From Sclerurus mexicanus (Eukaryota; Chordata; Aves; Passeriformes; Furnariidae): 64,000 nt of DNA. The DNA is taken from the NCBI GenBank assembly GCA_013396755.1, contig VWZF01004011.1, positions 186,907 through 250,906 on the forward strand, in the 5' to 3' direction. Shown piece after piece: positions 46,767 to 60,704 of this stretch (position 1 is the first letter of the stretch; every line of letters starts with the position of its first letter). The notes below the pieces were generated by a model that saw nothing but the letters and a program-made list of their open reading frames with translations, made no database searches and was not told the DNA's origin. A program made the translations under genes and the position numbers.

Positions 46767-49700
46767 GTGAGTGTGTCTCTGCCCATGCTGTTAGCTGCTG
46801 AACCCCTTGATCAACTTTAACAAAAATTGGTTGAGCAACAGCCTCAAAGACACACAGACACAGTCACACACAAAAAAAATCATTCAATTTTCATGGAAAT
46901 AGTTGATTGGGTAGAGAAAATAAATTGTATTATATTGTTTCTGAGGAAAAGGCTGATGCCTGACCTTATCTGTCATGGGACATTGAAGAACCCACTTCAC
47001 AGTACAAATCTTTCTCTGAGCCACTTCTGCAGCTTCTCTATCTGCACAGTTCAAGCAGCAGCACAAGGGTTTCCTTTTGCCTAGTTTGCCCTGCTAGACA
47101 CAAAGGGTTGTATTTCAGTTGTTTGGTCCATCAGCACCAATTTACTTCAACATACAAGTGGGTCACAGGTTTCTATGCCTGGGCCGTGGCCACAGAGCAG
47201 GCTGGGCCTGGGTGCCATTAGCATCCAGATCATGTTTCTGAATTGCACAAAGTGCTGATCCTCACTAAGCCACCCCTGTCCTGAGCTTGTAACTGAGGCA
47301 TAAAAAACTTGAGCATACACTCAGGATTATGCATCTGCATCAGCTGTCTTTAGGGACTCTGTGTTGATGTGTCTCAGGCGGGGAAGAACTGACACCTTGC
47401 TACCCGGGACCTTGTCTCACGAGCCACTCTGTAAGAAGTAGCTGAGACCAGCAATGAAAAGACAGAGAACAAAATAAAGACTGACGCTGGAAGGGAACAT
47501 TCATTTCAGGAAGTACCACTTTGCAGGTATGAACAAAGGAATGTTTGTTACATGCGTGAATCTTTGATGTAGAAACCAAGTTAAAAAAGCTGTATTTTGC
47601 ATTCAGCCCTTGCCATCTTATTCTGAGAAGCACTATAGTCAGTTTATTTCTTAGAAGGTTAACTTTTTTACTTGTCACTCACCTTCTCACATATGCTATT
47701 TGCTGTCTCATCCATCTTTTCTACTTCTTGCTTTTCTTTTTTTTGACCAAAAAAAGTCACAGTTTCCATCAGAAAGGCATCTTGTCTTCTGCAAGCTAGG
47801 GAGTACTGCACTGAAAAAAAACCAGACAACTGAAAATAACAGAGATCTCTGTCCCATCTGTCTGATTCTTCTCACAAAACAATATATCTGAGAAATATAG
47901 GAGAAATGAAAAACAAAAGAAAAGCTGTGTTTTCAGTTATCTGAGCAGAGAGAAAACGGGCTCTTCTTGCATCTTTGGATTTCATAGCATCTTAAAATGA
48001 ATGAGGAAAAAAGCCCCTTCACCTATGCTCAGGAAATAGAAACATTCCCTCTCCTTGTGCCCAGATGGCACCACAGCAGTTTCTATAAAACTAGCAACAG
48101 GAAAAAACCCATTTTGCTGATGTGTGAATAAGCTGAAGCCTGATGCAAAGAATATTAAAGTCTCTCTGGCAGGACTGCCAACACCTTCAGTGGGCTTTGG
48201 ATCAGGCTCCACAGGATACTTGAAAGCACTCAGAAGGAAATTATTTTCCCCTGTCTTGCCCTCCTTGTGGCCATTCCCACAAAGAGCAGAGCTCACTATA
48301 TTCACAGAAGCCCTGGAAACAGCATGTATAGTATTAGGAAGCCAGATGATACAAGGCGCTGGATTTTGCGCTTTGATATATTTCCAGTAGAAATGTGTTG
48401 GTTCCCTTCCCCTAAATGTTTTTGGATCAATTTCATTTAGATTTGGGGGCCTTTACAGGGACAAGCAGCCTCTCTCCCTTTAAAACAGAGGTGCTCCAGC
48501 ACCATGGCTGTGCTGAGTTCTGTTGAGAAACAGGATAGATGGTGCCTCAAAGGCAAAGGCTGCATGATGGTAGGGCCAGGAGGTCCAAATTTCAACTCCA
48601 TCCACAAACTCTGAGGACTCCCAGTGATTCAGACTGGAACAGGACTGCTTCAGAGAGAGAGAGAAAATTAAGGTGGATGTAAAGAAGAGAGGGAAACTTA
48701 GATCCAGGCTGGGTTGCATGGGGGCCCCCAGCACATGAATACATGAATTCCACTGGCCTTGTGATGTTTTGAAAAGTAAACTATGAAAGAAAGACCAGAA
48801 ACTTCAAAGAAATTCCTGATTTGGAAATTGTCTAATGTAAAAGGTGTTAGCATAGAGGAGGGTAGAGAAATAGCCTGTTCTCAAAGGCACTCTACAAGAG
48901 GTCAAATGTTGGTCTGGCTCATATGGCCATTTTTTCCAGTTGTACAGTATATTGTGTAAACTAAATATAATGTAAAGATGCAAAAGCTTCCAGAAATGTC
49001 ATCTTACAGACATTTGCTTGGATGCAATCCATGATTATGTGAAAACATTTACTTTGAGATCTAAAAGCCATGGGTTACGTGGGTGTTCTGTACATTTCAC
49101 AATGAATCTTACATTATAGAGCCAGCAAAGACTGAGAGTCTTAATTTGAAATTGCTTGCTTTGGTATACTGGCCTGTGCTGTACCAAATGTAAATGTGGA
49201 TGAGCATATATGACAGGAGAAGAAGATAGTTCATCACGTATTGGAAGGAACTGTCAGAAACCTTTACTAGTGGCTGAGACCTCAGTCAGATCTCTGCTAC
49301 CAATCTCATGCTTGCAATTCCCCTAAGAACAGGTTACTAGAAAATCTCTGGACCAAAATAGAGGTATATCTTTAAAAAAAAAAATATGCTAATTGTCTGA
49401 ATTTTGAACTGAGCTCGCCAGTAATTTCTCACAAGACAGGGCATGCAAGACATTAGGCTCAGATAAGGTTATGCCCTCCAAGGGACAGAGGCTAGGAAAT
49501 GCCTTTTTAGAGACCACAAATGAATATCAAAGTTATTGTATTAAATCATTACTTTGGAGCTTCTGCAACAAACACCAAAACAATATGCAAACTTCACTGT
49601 TTCTCAGTGTTAAGCATATGCTTGCAATAGGTTGGATCAAGCAGCTGTGCAGGGAGTGATGTACATTTGTATCAGGACTCAGTGATTCATCTGGCTTTAC

Positions 49701-51192
49701 TCTTGAGGCCATTGAATTTCTCACTTATAGAAGTACTTCAGTATCCCTTTACTGTTTATAATTTGCTTCACACTTCATAAGGGAAAAAAGTTAAGGAGCT
49801 GTCTTCCCCCTGCAGTCAATAGAGAGATGTCCTAGACCTTGGTTGTACTAGTTCTAGAATTGCAAGCTGTGCTGCCACATCTTTTATGGCTCTAAAGAGA
49901 TCCTACCATTGTGATTAAACATACTCTTCATGGACATCAGCTGGTGTGATTACACAGAGTTCTACTGCTCTAGGTAATAGAACAGTTCTCTTGTAGCCAG
50001 CTGGAGGGTCTACAGCACCTGGTATAAAAAGGTGCCCTGAAAAGTACTCAGTAGTCTTTAGTGGTGGCCAAAAGTGTGTCCTTGGTTATTGCAGTGGTTT
50101 TGGACCTCAAATATTCTTAACCCAAGACAGATCATCTGTGCAAATCCTGAGAATTGTGCTCCAAAGAGTGAGAATAAAACAAGTTTGAAGCCGGTTTTCA
50201 TCTCTCTGTCATCTTGAATGAATATCAGAGATACCGAGGTCAACTTCTAGCAAAATGTATTTCATTGTTATGCTCTCAGCCTGGAAACAGGCTAGATTGC
50301 TGTGAAGTCACCATACACAGCCGTGGCATGGGAGAAGTAAGAGTTTAGGGTTCTGGCAGCTTTTTGAAAGACTTCATAAAACTCTACAAGAGTTCAAAAA
50401 AAAGAATTCCCAGAACACAGATTTTAAGAGTGAAATGAGCACAATTGTAGTTATTGAAATGTGAAAACAAGGAAAGATATGGGAGGATCAAATTAACTAC
50501 TGCCCATAAAATATCCAGAAATCTCATTTGGATTAGGATTTGCAACCCTTACTGCTGTGTCAGTGCAGCTGCATGTGGAATAACCTGCTACACAAATTGA
50601 ACCCAGAGGCTGGGTCCTGGCTCTCTGCTATCTGCATGCCTGGGGCTATGAAATTTTAACAGGATTCTGGCCCTTTCAGGAATCTGGACACAAAGCAGAT
50701 ACAAAAAACTGCAGTCTCAATATCCTGATAATTAAAACATTTAAAAAGTCACATTTAATCTGCTCATTGCAATAATAATCTAAAAATATCGGGAATAAAT
50801 TCTATCTCTCTTCTAGTCAAAATATGCCTCCCATTTCTCTTAGCAGATAGGGATTCACACAAAGAACATACTTCAACTTAAGAAAGCCAGTCACATGTCT
50901 TGGCCAGTATATACTCTTTTTCATAGTATTGTTTATGCCAAAACAAGAATCAGACAGTTAGGAACTGAAAATTATGCATTTTGTTTCTTTCAACATTAAA
51001 AAACATATTTTGCAAGCCAAAACCTGAGCAGCCTAAGGAATATAAAATCAAAAAGCCAATATCTTTCCTGATGTCATAGCCTGAATTTATGTTAGAGATA
51101 TAAATTTAGCTAAATAGCTTTTCTCAAGCTGAAATATATCTCTGATTTCTCTCTCAAGCTGATAAATTTCTCTCTGATAAATTTGACGCTGA
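46767..51192. other. Unannotated non-coding stretch
   Basis: Unique sequence with short chance open frames (107 codons at most, 47982-48305 minus, overlapped by a plus-strand frame). A GA-rich patch lies near 48655. A small imperfect repeat of CTGATAAATTTCTCTC type lies at about 51126-51185, next to the following CR1. Confidence 0.5.
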
Positions 51193-51690
51193 TTTACCTG
51201 GAGTACTGTGTACAGTTCTGGTGTCCCCAACATAAGAAGGATATGGAACTTTTGGAGCAAGTCCAGAGGAGGGCCATGAAGTTGATAAGAAGACTAGAGC
51301 ACCTCTCCTAGGAAGCTGAGAAAGTTGGGGCTGTTCAGCCTGGAGAAGAGAAGGTTGCACGGAGACCTCATAGCAGCCTTTCAGTGTCTGAAGGGGGCTT
51401 GCAGGGAAATCAGAGAGATACTCTTTTTCTGTAATGATAGGACAAGGAATAATGGGTACAAATTGAAAGAGGAAAAAAATAGGTTAGATATTAGGAAGAA
51501 ATTCTTTACTGTGAGGGTGGTGAAATACTGGAACAGGTTGCCCAGGGAGGCTGTGGATGCTTCAGCCCTGGCAGGGTTCAAAGCCAGGTTGGATAAGGCC
51601 TTGAGCAACCTGGTCTAGTGGGAGGTGTCCGAGGGTTGGGAGTAGATGATCTTTAAGGTCCATTCCAACCCCTTAACATTCTACAATCTA
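51193..51690 (+). mobile_element. CR1 LINE 3' end
   Basis: Runs from TACCTGGAGTACTGTGTACA through TTCTGGTGTCCCC, GCTGTTCAGCCTGGAGAAGA, GGAGACCTCATAGCAGCC, TTCTTTACTGTGAGGGTGGT, GGAACAGGTTGCCCAGGGAG, AGCAACCTGGTCTAGTGGGA, and ends GATCTTTAAGGTCCATTCCA, then AACATTCTACAATCTA. It covers the C-terminus of ORF2 and the 3' UTR of a CR1 (about 500 bp). The wording differs from the 31.3 and 62.7 kb copies, so this is another subfamily. The plus-strand open frame 51325-51618 is the decayed end of ORF2 and UTR, not a host gene. Confidence 0.95.
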
Positions 51691-52589
51691 CAAAATAAAT
51701 GAAATAGCATGCAACATAGTTTTTATGTTGGTTGTCAAGAATTCCTATTAATTTCTTACTTTTCCCATTAAAAAATGCCACTGCATCACAGATCTTATCA
51801 AAGGCTTCTCTGCACTTAGCAGCAGTGCCTGTATTGTATTACAAATAACTGTTTGGGGAGAGGAAGGTCAGAATTCATTCAAACCCCAAAGCCATTGCTT
51901 TAATGCATTAACCATTTAGATTTGCAACACACTGATGCAAACATTGTTTACTTCTCATCCTTGGAAACAGGTCCTGATTTCCACTGGAGGCTGTGTAAAC
52001 ATTGAATCATAACTGTGAAAACTGACAGCATAAGTGTGCCTTTTCATTTAGTGAATATATTTGTGGCAGGGAAAGGGGGTGGAAAAAAGGGCTTAATTCT
52101 GCTTAAAGGGGAAAAAAAATCAACTGTAGAAATGAAGAAATGCATTAATACCTGAAAGGCTCATTCACTCTCTGCAAGTGGGAAACAGAATTAAAAAAAA
52201 ATTATCATTTGGACTGACACTAGCAACACTGGTGAAGGACATGAATCTTAGAGGGAAGTCATTGCACCTCTATGTCTAGTCAGCATCACTGGCAGAAACA
52301 TAGGAAAAAGCAGGGGGAACTGGGTGCAATTAACACCTTGATTAGTTGAGGGTTTGTTTAGTTTCAGTGTTCCAAAATCATAACCCACACTTGGTTTTGA
52401 CATTGCATCTGGATCTCAGTTCTGCGTAATTTCATCACTTCTTAATGGTGCCAACCCTCAGTTTTCACCACCTGTACTGTGAAGTTTGGCACTGTTATCA
52501 AAATCCCAGTTCTAGAGATAGCTTGCAATAAGAACAGCTTTCATTAATGCTAACCAAAATGATTCTTACGGTGGCAAAGAGTAATTTTT
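51691..52589. other. Unannotated non-coding stretch
   Basis: Unique DNA, nothing recognised. Short A-runs near 52113 and 52192. Confidence 0.5.
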
Positions 52590-52990
52590 AAGTCAAATGC
52601 ATCTTTGAGGCTGAGGCCTCAACGCATAAAAGGCAATGCGATCTAGTTATCACAGCTGATAATTCCATACAAAATACAGCAATTCAAATGACCACTAATA
52701 CTCCAAGATGGATTTTCTTCTAAATTAAAAGCTGAGTAGAAAAATTACTCTTCATTTTGCGGTTTATCCTGTTAAGTCCTATTAATTAGGCACTTTAATA
52801 TTTATTTTACAGTTATATATAAACACTACCACTTTGTGCTTTTAATGATTTCTTTGCAGCTTCTACATTTTCAGGCATTTTACAATTATAAGCTTTCTTT
52901 CTTGGCATTTCCATCTGCTTCCAGGCATGCACTTCTATAACCAATGTTAATAAATCTTTCATCTTCCGTTGACATCACAGAGATGTAGTG
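52590..52990. promoter_or_regulatory. Candidate conserved non-coding block
   Basis: Repeat-free AT-rich stretch with TATTAATTAGGCACTTTAAT near 52780, a GATAATTCC motif and other homeodomain-type cores. It resembles conserved enhancer DNA in texture only. Confidence 0.22.
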
Positions 52991-55900
52991 AATTCCTTTA
53001 AACAGGTCAGCCCAGGACCTATGAAACTCCTGCTCCTTTATTTTAAGAGGGTAGTCTCGCCCTCTGCTTTGACCATCTGCCTAACATTTAGGTCAACACC
53101 TAATAGTCCATGCAAAAACACTACATTCCCAGTGGTCAAGGCAACCCCGCTCATGTCCACACTGACTGATGAATGCAAACATTCCCTTTCTATGGTGGCA
53201 TTGTTAGGCTACAAAGATAAAACCCCACCCGGATTCATTCTTAGTTACAAATCTGAACATATTGTTTATTGCAGGCCACTCCGATATGAGAGGTCTCTGA
53301 AAGAATAACTAGGTTATGAACTAACCAACAGCTGAACACAAGGCCAAGACAGGCCCCTTATGATACATACTAACTAATTGCTTTCTCGTTCCCTAATTTT
53401 GGTTTTAGACTGCCCCAGAGAGCTTTCTCTTGGGCTGTGCATGGGTACACTTTGTCAGCTCTTCACTTCAGGGACCACTCCTAAACACCTCAGATTGTAC
53501 CATGCCTGTTCTTCCCTTCACGTTCTAAAGCACCAGTCAGGCGTCTATCACAATATTTTGGACACCTGAAATAAAAAAAGCATTCACAAAAGGACATTTG
53601 TATTATAGGGCCATAGGAGATCTATAGAACTGTTATGTTGTGTGGATGTGGTCAGTCACTCCACAGAAGTGATCCCAGAGCAGGGCAGACACAAGTCTGT
53701 ACATACTTTTTGGATTCCTGATCCTCTTTTACTTAGCAACCATGACAGAGCCTACAGACTATACAATTCATTGCTGAAGTTCTCACCTTGGGTATTTGCA
53801 GCATTAGGAACTAAGATTTTTTTTCTGTACCTCTTTTTCCTTTTCACTATCTTTCTCAAATAGAAACGTTTCCTATCTATATACTTAGACGTATACTTCT
53901 ATTCAAAACCCTTGATTTCCATTACTCTGATGGATCATGTTTTTCTCAACTCTTTCCTGAGCTTCTGTCTTATCAGGCTTCAGTGCAAGTCAGTAGTCTC
54001 TAATGAATTTTATAGGTATTCTGGAGAATGTTTCTAATGTGTTACATTCTGATAAGCTCTTTACTCATTATCCATCTTAAAGTGTGACTCTCTGGGGGTG
54101 AAACCACTTCTCAGGGTTGTTAGGTTGTTTAATGCCTGCATATTTATTTCTTAAAGGTCAGTAAGATCACACTGGCTAGCTTGTAAAGAAGCGTTGTTGT
54201 ACCCATTGTTAAAACCTGATGCAATACTGACTGCAGTCAATGGAAAGATGGAAAATGCTGGTCCTCTTTCAGTAAAGATAGTCTAAAAACAATCATGAGT
54301 ATGTGGAGCTTCACATAAAATAGTAACTGCTCTCTATTCAAAGAGATTTTCATTTTCTTGTGTTACATGCTGTGCTACAAAATGGACTGAAACAGTCAAA
54401 CAATGCAAATGACAATAAGTGATTTTTCTCTATGTAATTTTTTTTTCAGAACAAGCTACATTGAAGTGGAGCAGTACCACTTATTTGTGATCCTACCCAA
54501 GAAGCTCTCTCTGTGACTTCTTTCTAAAATGTTCTGAAGCTTGAACATGTGAAATGGGGGAAAATACAGTTTGTAACAAAGAGTCACTCTCTGATCTTAG
54601 CTGGGAAAGGAAAAGTTTTTCAGAGTTTGTTCTAGTGAGACATCTAGCTGCTCTTGCATGCTAGTATCAGTGTGAAGCAGAAAAAAAATAGTTGCCTCCA
54701 AAGCTAAAAAATTCAGATGCAATTAGGAAAAATTATAATTTTATTCATTAGAAAGAGTAAACTGAACAATCACATCCCTGTTGAGGTCCCTTTAAGTCTA
54801 ATACATACCTAAATTCAAATATGAAGATTCCAGCAAAAATCATCAGATTATTCTCGTGCTTAAGTGCTTTTCTGGAGTAGGATCTGTATAAAAGAAAAAG
54901 GGCCAAGTCTACCCAGCTGCAAGCCTAGCAAGCTTACGCCAGATTTGAATTTGATCCAGGAAAGATAAATGGCTGTGTATCCATAATTTACAGGATTATA
55001 AATATCAAGAATGCTGCTGATGTCATACTGGAGTGTGCAGTCCTCCATCAGGTGACATTTCTGTTGGCTATGAGATGAGCATCTTTTAGAAAAGGACTAC
55101 AGGACTGAGCTGTCACAGCTTATTTTAAAATTTTCTCCTTAAAACCTTCTACGTTCCAGTTACTATATTTTTGCATTGAGGGTTTTTAGTTTATTTTAGC
55201 AGTGCTTTTTCATGACATGTTCTGACCGTACCAGCTTTAGCATCTGAAAGATTAAATGCTGTCTATCACATTACCCACATAGATCTTTGCACTGGACCCT
55301 TTTTTGTGATTGCTTTTGGCCCGACCCAGTCAGTTGCTGGGCTCACAACAGAAGCGTGGCACCTGGACGGGAAGACAGACACAAGAGGGACATATTTTGA
55401 ACTCATTCATGGGCTGTAGTTACTAAATCTTAATTAGTTAACAACTTCTTTGGTTCCAGTTCTTGGCATGTTCAAATGGTGCTTCCAAAAGGGAACGCAA
55501 AAGGTCAGAAACCTAGACATTACTTCTTCATTATAAGGATGAAGTTTTAAAAAGTCCAGGGCTTTTATCCTGGAATTTATTATGCATTCTTTATTTTGGC
55601 AGGTCTGAGATAAACCAGCAAACATACTAATGAAGACAAGAACTGTCCTGAGGAAATACCTCCTATTAGTTAATAAGCAGACACAGTGGCCTGGATTAGG
55701 AAGAAACATGACAACATTGTTGAAAATGAAGATGTGTATCCTAAGTGAAGCCAATGGGTTCACAGAAGCCAGGGCTGTGTAACCTGCTGCTGTACATCAG
55801 GATTCCAGGAGAGGAAATGAACATTACAGATGGTGAGAGCAATGATACACCAGAGTGAGATAAATTTACTGCTTAGCTGCATTTCATCTTGGAAATTTTA

Positions 55901-58225
55901 AAGTAGCATTTCTGTACTGAAAGAGATTCCAGAAGATCAACTGTCCAACGCACTGCTGCCTTCCAAACGGAAAGATGATTGTCAGCTCTCTGGTTCGTTA
56001 ACTTTTATCTTCACTGATAAATGAACTTTAAGTGGCCAGTTGTTGACAAAAGCCCTCTTTTTAATTGGATATGTGAATTGGACCTTACATAACCTGGCAA
56101 CATACTATCATCCCTGGACCTTTTCACTCAGATAAAACCATATTGGCTCCCACAGGAATGCAGTGTTCAGTGTCTACATTTTTGCTATTTGGAGGGGAAG
56201 ATCACAGACATATATACTCTGATATAAAAACAGAAAATCTTTCAAAGTTTTGGTTCGGTAGAAATTTGCCCAAAATAGGCAATAACCAAGGAAACCACAT
56301 TTGAAGCCAATTAGAGAAAGTTGCATAGCTCACATGTTGTCTTATTGGAATTGATTTGTTCATAAGTCTGGGGGAAGACCTGACCAAACACACTGAGAGC
56401 TGTTTGTAAGGAACTAGGGAATGACTAAGAAGATCCTTAGCTGATGAATGTTGCTGTCGCTCAATCTCTCTATGGCCCTCCTGTGGAAAAGCAGTTCAAG
56501 ATGTCACTAAAGTGACTGTGCCCACAGCTGTCAAATCTTTTTTTAACTCATGGTAGGTCCACTGGTAGAAAGAACTTGCCAGCAGTCTTTTTTTTTTTTT
56601 TTAACAGAGATCCAAGATATATTCTAAGAGAATTTCAATGGCTGTGAAATCTAGAGTTCATGAACTGCACATTTTTCCTTACTTTTTTGTTTTGTCTTCT
56701 GGATTTCTTTTTAGCTGTTGATTTATCTCTAGCTGGGAAATCTCCCAGTCTTTTGAAATACTTAAATTTTTGTTTTGGCATTGCTACAGGTCTGTATGAG
56801 GGTCAGTCAAAGTCCCCATCACAACAGATAATACTACAGACACTCCTCTTTCAGCCTCAGAACAGCTTCAGCTGTTCCCTACAGAGATGATGGTTCTAAC
56901 CTAGCCCCAAATCCTTGCGATCACCCCACTGCTACCAATTCTCAGTCCTACCCAAGAGATGGGAGACTGTTCAGGGAACTCTCCTCGCTCAAAACTACTT
57001 AGAACAGCCAAAATGGAATGGGTAGTTTTGCTAATTTAGCCTATTTCATGGCCAGATGAGCATTTCATGGCTCACACAAGATGAGCCACAGGAACATCTG
57101 AAAGAAGCCTATCTTCTAGGGGAAGAGTGGTGATGAGCAGCTGGGTGACAGCAAGAGCAGATCCCATCTGCCTTAACATCGCTGGAACTGGAAAGGACCT
57201 ATGTCCACAGTCAAAATGTCCCTCCATTTGAAGTAATCCTAAGCATTCACTAGAACAGGAAAGCTCAGCCCGTCCCTCACAAGGTATGCTGTTGCCTTCT
57301 CATGCCTCATCTTTTGAGTTCCATGGCCTTCTCTCTGTAAGATATATTTCACAAGTTAAGAAGTATTAAAACAGGACCTGTTTTGTGGTTTGTGTTAATA
57401 GTCCATGGAGCTCTGAAAATACAGCTTCTGGGAAAGACAAGTTACCACAATTTGCTTGTCAAGAGTGCTTTCCTGGTTTCTGTTGTGTAATACCACTCCT
57501 TGATGCAGATTTAGGAGGTAAAATCATCATAACCAGAGCAGAGTTCAAAGAAGGGAGACTGGTAATTGGCCTGGTCTTAATTTGATAGCTGCATTGCTTA
57601 ATTCCTAATTTATTTCAATGTTAGTTTTAATGGCCCAGACTGAGTGATAATCTCGGGCTTCTTTGCTTGGTGTTGATGGATTTAAGTTTGTTGAGGTTCT
57701 CTTTTTGTTCTTTTTATCTATTTTGTTATGCTTCAGTTTGTTTAACTAATATAATAAAGTTATTAATAAAATTAAATCATTTCTGTCATTGAACAAAAGA
57801 GTTCAGAACCTTTAAAGAACTGAGTAGATATCATCCAGCCAACTTAAAAGCCTATATTTAAATCTTACTTCGTGAACTCATTTAAATCACATGTTCTTAC
57901 ACATTCTGTTGCTTGAAAGTTGTTTCCTTTGAAACTTTCCTCTTTATGCTTTTATACAGGAAATACGATAAACTTGTTTATTTAATTTGTCAGTTTTGTG
58001 TTTCTGAATTTCTTCATCAAATGTTATCTTCCTTAAGTATCCAATCGTTGCCCAAGTTATGTGCAGAGAGGGGAATCGTTTTACTGCTGTGTTTGCAGTG
58101 CTGGAAAGACAAGAAAAGAGCAAGCAGAGGTGCTGGCTTTTGAGAACAACAGGAAAATGAAGACATTAAATGGGCATTTTATTTTGGAGGCAATCCTTCA
58201 GGATGAGAAAGCCAAATATTTTTAG
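52991..58225. other. Unannotated non-coding stretch
   Basis: Unique DNA. Open frames of 106 codons (52988-53308 plus) and 109 codons (55434-55763 minus) carry no recognisable motif. The part 57590-57780 is very AT-rich with TTAATTTG and TAATATAATAAAG wording. A T-run lies near 56587-56602. Confidence 0.45.
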
Positions 58226-58300
58226 GATCATGGGATAATTCAGGTTGGAACAGACCTTCAGAGGTCAAATGGTTCAACTTTTCCAGTCCAATGATGTATC
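58226..58300 (-). mobile_element. CR1 LINE 3' tip (minus strand)
   Basis: GGATCATGGGATAATTCAGG, then TTGGAACAGACCTTCAGAGG and TCAAATGGTTCAACTT, follows the antisense CR1 3' end ('atcatagaatagttcaggttggaa...gacctctggaggtcatctagtccaac'). About 75 bp is recognisable and diverged. Confidence 0.7.
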
Positions 58301-58973
58301 ACAGTCAAATACTTGCTGATCATTTACTGCTTTTCCTGGCCTTTTCTTTTGTTAGTTAACTCTACCTTCTATTCCTTTTTAATCTGAGCTGGCCTTATCA
58401 AGTCATTAGCATTTGCATGACAGGAGTACATTTTATTTACTAGAGAACTGAAAGGAGCTAATTAGAAATGAACAACCTGTAGGCTGGAGACCGGCTGAAA
58501 TCAGCAATAAGGGCAATTTTTTAAACATGCTTCTGCAGAGGACCCTGACACACATGGAAGTCTCTCTCTCTCCTTGAGTAGTTTGGAGTTTTTCAAATTC
58601 TTCAGCTTTCACAGAGGGGAAGAGGGTGGTAGGACTCAGACATTAACAAGCCCAGATGAAGAAGAGCAACAACAGCTTTTCACAGCTCCACGTGGTAGAG
58701 GAAAGAAGGCTGGAAATCCCCAGGGTCTCTTAAAGCAGGAAGAGTTAGTTTAAGAAGAAATAGATGATAACTGTTGAGAAATAAGCAATTTCAGAATGTG
58801 TTTTTATTATGACATCATTCTCTAGCAATGAATCTCTCCACTTATTGACCTGAAGAGGGGAGACACTTTCTGCTATGGAAATGTTGGCAGCATTATCCAT
58901 ATGTTTTTGTGCTTTGGAAAAGACAAGATGCAAAAAGATGTCTAGATGCCAAAAAAACACCAGCTTGATTTGA
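58301..58973. other. Unannotated non-coding stretch
   Basis: Unique sequence. No recognised feature. Confidence 0.5.
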
Positions 58974-59030
58974 TATTGCCAGATTTTCACCAATTGCCTG
59001 ATTTTCACCAATTGCCTGATTTTCTTTTCA
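58974..59030. repeat. 18-bp short tandem repeat
   Basis: Two full units of GATTTTCACCAATTGCCT followed by a partial third (GATTTTC). It happens to keep an open frame with a repeated PDFHQL, which does not indicate a gene. Confidence 0.85.
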
Positions 59031-60704
59031 AAGGTCTACTTTACTGGTATCATTTCCTCTGCTGTAATTCTTCTAGTGAGTTTTCAGAGATGAATACCAA
59101 AGTTGTCTCTGTTTTTATGAAAGTGGCAGGGATTGGTTATAAGCAGTGTAAAGGAAGTTACTGAGCTTACTACTGACCAATGCTAGGAAGGAACGTCCTA
59201 GCAAATCTGTGCTTGAGCAGTCCATGAGCAGAGGAAAGGTACCAGAAGTGTTCAACAACATGCACTGACCCTCAGCTAATTAGTGAAGTGAGGCTGTCAA
59301 GCAAAATTGGGCAAGCTGCACCCCCATGGTTTTATTTTGTATTGTGTACATCAGCCTTGGTGTTTCTGTTCATGTGGCTGGTAGCCAAGAAGTGTTTAAA
59401 AGGTCTTTTCAGACTATAGCAAGCAAAAATATTCCCTGCTCTCTTTGAACCTAGGGGTCTAACAGACTCACCCTTTCTGTCTAGATAGCAGAAACTTGGG
59501 ATTAGGATCTCTCCTTTCTTTAGTGCTTGCACAGTTTCTATCACAAATACATACTGATTAATGCCTAGGACTCTACACACAGAACGAGCCCAAATTTAAT
59601 AATGATTCTAACAAGATTTTAGCAGTCATTAACCATGAGTATTTACTTCTACTATAAGTTTTCTTTCCCATGCAGAATGTACATGCATGTGGATGAATTT
59701 TTAAGGAGTTGGGAACTATTCAAAACAAAAGTTATTTTGAGGGTTAGGAAATAGCTTGTCTTAGAGCTGCCAAGTGATTTTGGAATAACTCTTTGCATGA
59801 TGGAGTGGAGGGAAAAATGGAGATAAAAACATAAGTCCGTCAGTTCAAAGAGACTAGATGCTTAAAAAATAAAAAGAGGAAGAAGAAAAGGAAGAAAGGA
59901 GCAAGGATTTTCACCTTCTTATGCTTCTGCATCCAGATCTACCCTAGTTTTCTGTCCTGAAACTGGGAAGAGGAGCTCCATCCACATTCTCCTGTCTGTG
60001 CCCCTTGACAGGCAAGATAAAAAAGGCAGGCAGCCCTTCTCCTGAATTTTTACCTCCTCCACTTTAAGCAGGTTTGAAAGAGAGAAGGAAAACACTCAGT
60101 GATGGGCATGTGGAAATGTCATTAGTCACGTTTAGATAAGTTTATAAATGTACAAATTAGCTCTCAGGGGCACACATAGGATTGAGGTGAAACATCTGAG
60201 CCTCATCCAAATCTAGGGATCTTCAGCTGGTGCAAATCAGGTATTATGATAAATCCCAGCTGAAGCACTAGTACTAGAACTCGCCTCTAGAGTCTGTAAA
60301 GTTCCTGACTTATATTTAGGATATTATAAAATTTCATACATAGCTGCAATATGTGACCACTGAATAACAGTGATGCAACTGTCCCTTTTATTTATTCTGT
60401 GTTTGTTTTATATTTTAAAACAGAAAAAAGGATCCTTTCCTTTACCTTAGCACACTTTGTTTTATCTTCACAGGATGATGGAAACCTTTGGAATGGGCAT
60501 AGACATTCCATTGCAAACACTTGCTGACTCTAGCCTTACCAAGATTTTTATAAGCATGATACAGCTTTACTTCAATATCTTGGACTAAGATGGGGTAAAC
60601 CAACAAAAACAAACCATCACTGGTCCTTCCCTTCTTCTTATTGAAAAACAACAGGCCTTTATGAGAGGAGGAAGGAAAAAAACTTGTGCTGTAGTGGTGC
60701 TTAC
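59031..60704. other. Unannotated non-coding stretch
   Basis: Unique DNA with a purine-rich patch near 59868-59900 (AAAAAGAGGAAGAAGAAAAGG). No recognised feature. Confidence 0.5.

Noticed and set aside
51325..51618. 97-codon plus-strand open frame with protein-like wording
   Set aside because: It is the decayed 3' end of CR1 ORF2 and its UTR, not a host gene.
54454..54517. Terminal-exon-like segment after a strong TTTTTTTTTCAG acceptor, encoding TSYIEVEQYHLFVILPKKLSL then stop
   Set aside because: Only one splice site, no nearby polyadenylation signal and no partner exon; probably chance.
55434..55763. 109-codon minus-strand open frame
   Set aside because: No recognisable domain or exon boundaries.
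58946..59164. Repeat-containing protein (PDFHQL repeats)
   Set aside because: The repeats come from an 18-bp DNA tandem repeat in an otherwise unremarkable short frame.
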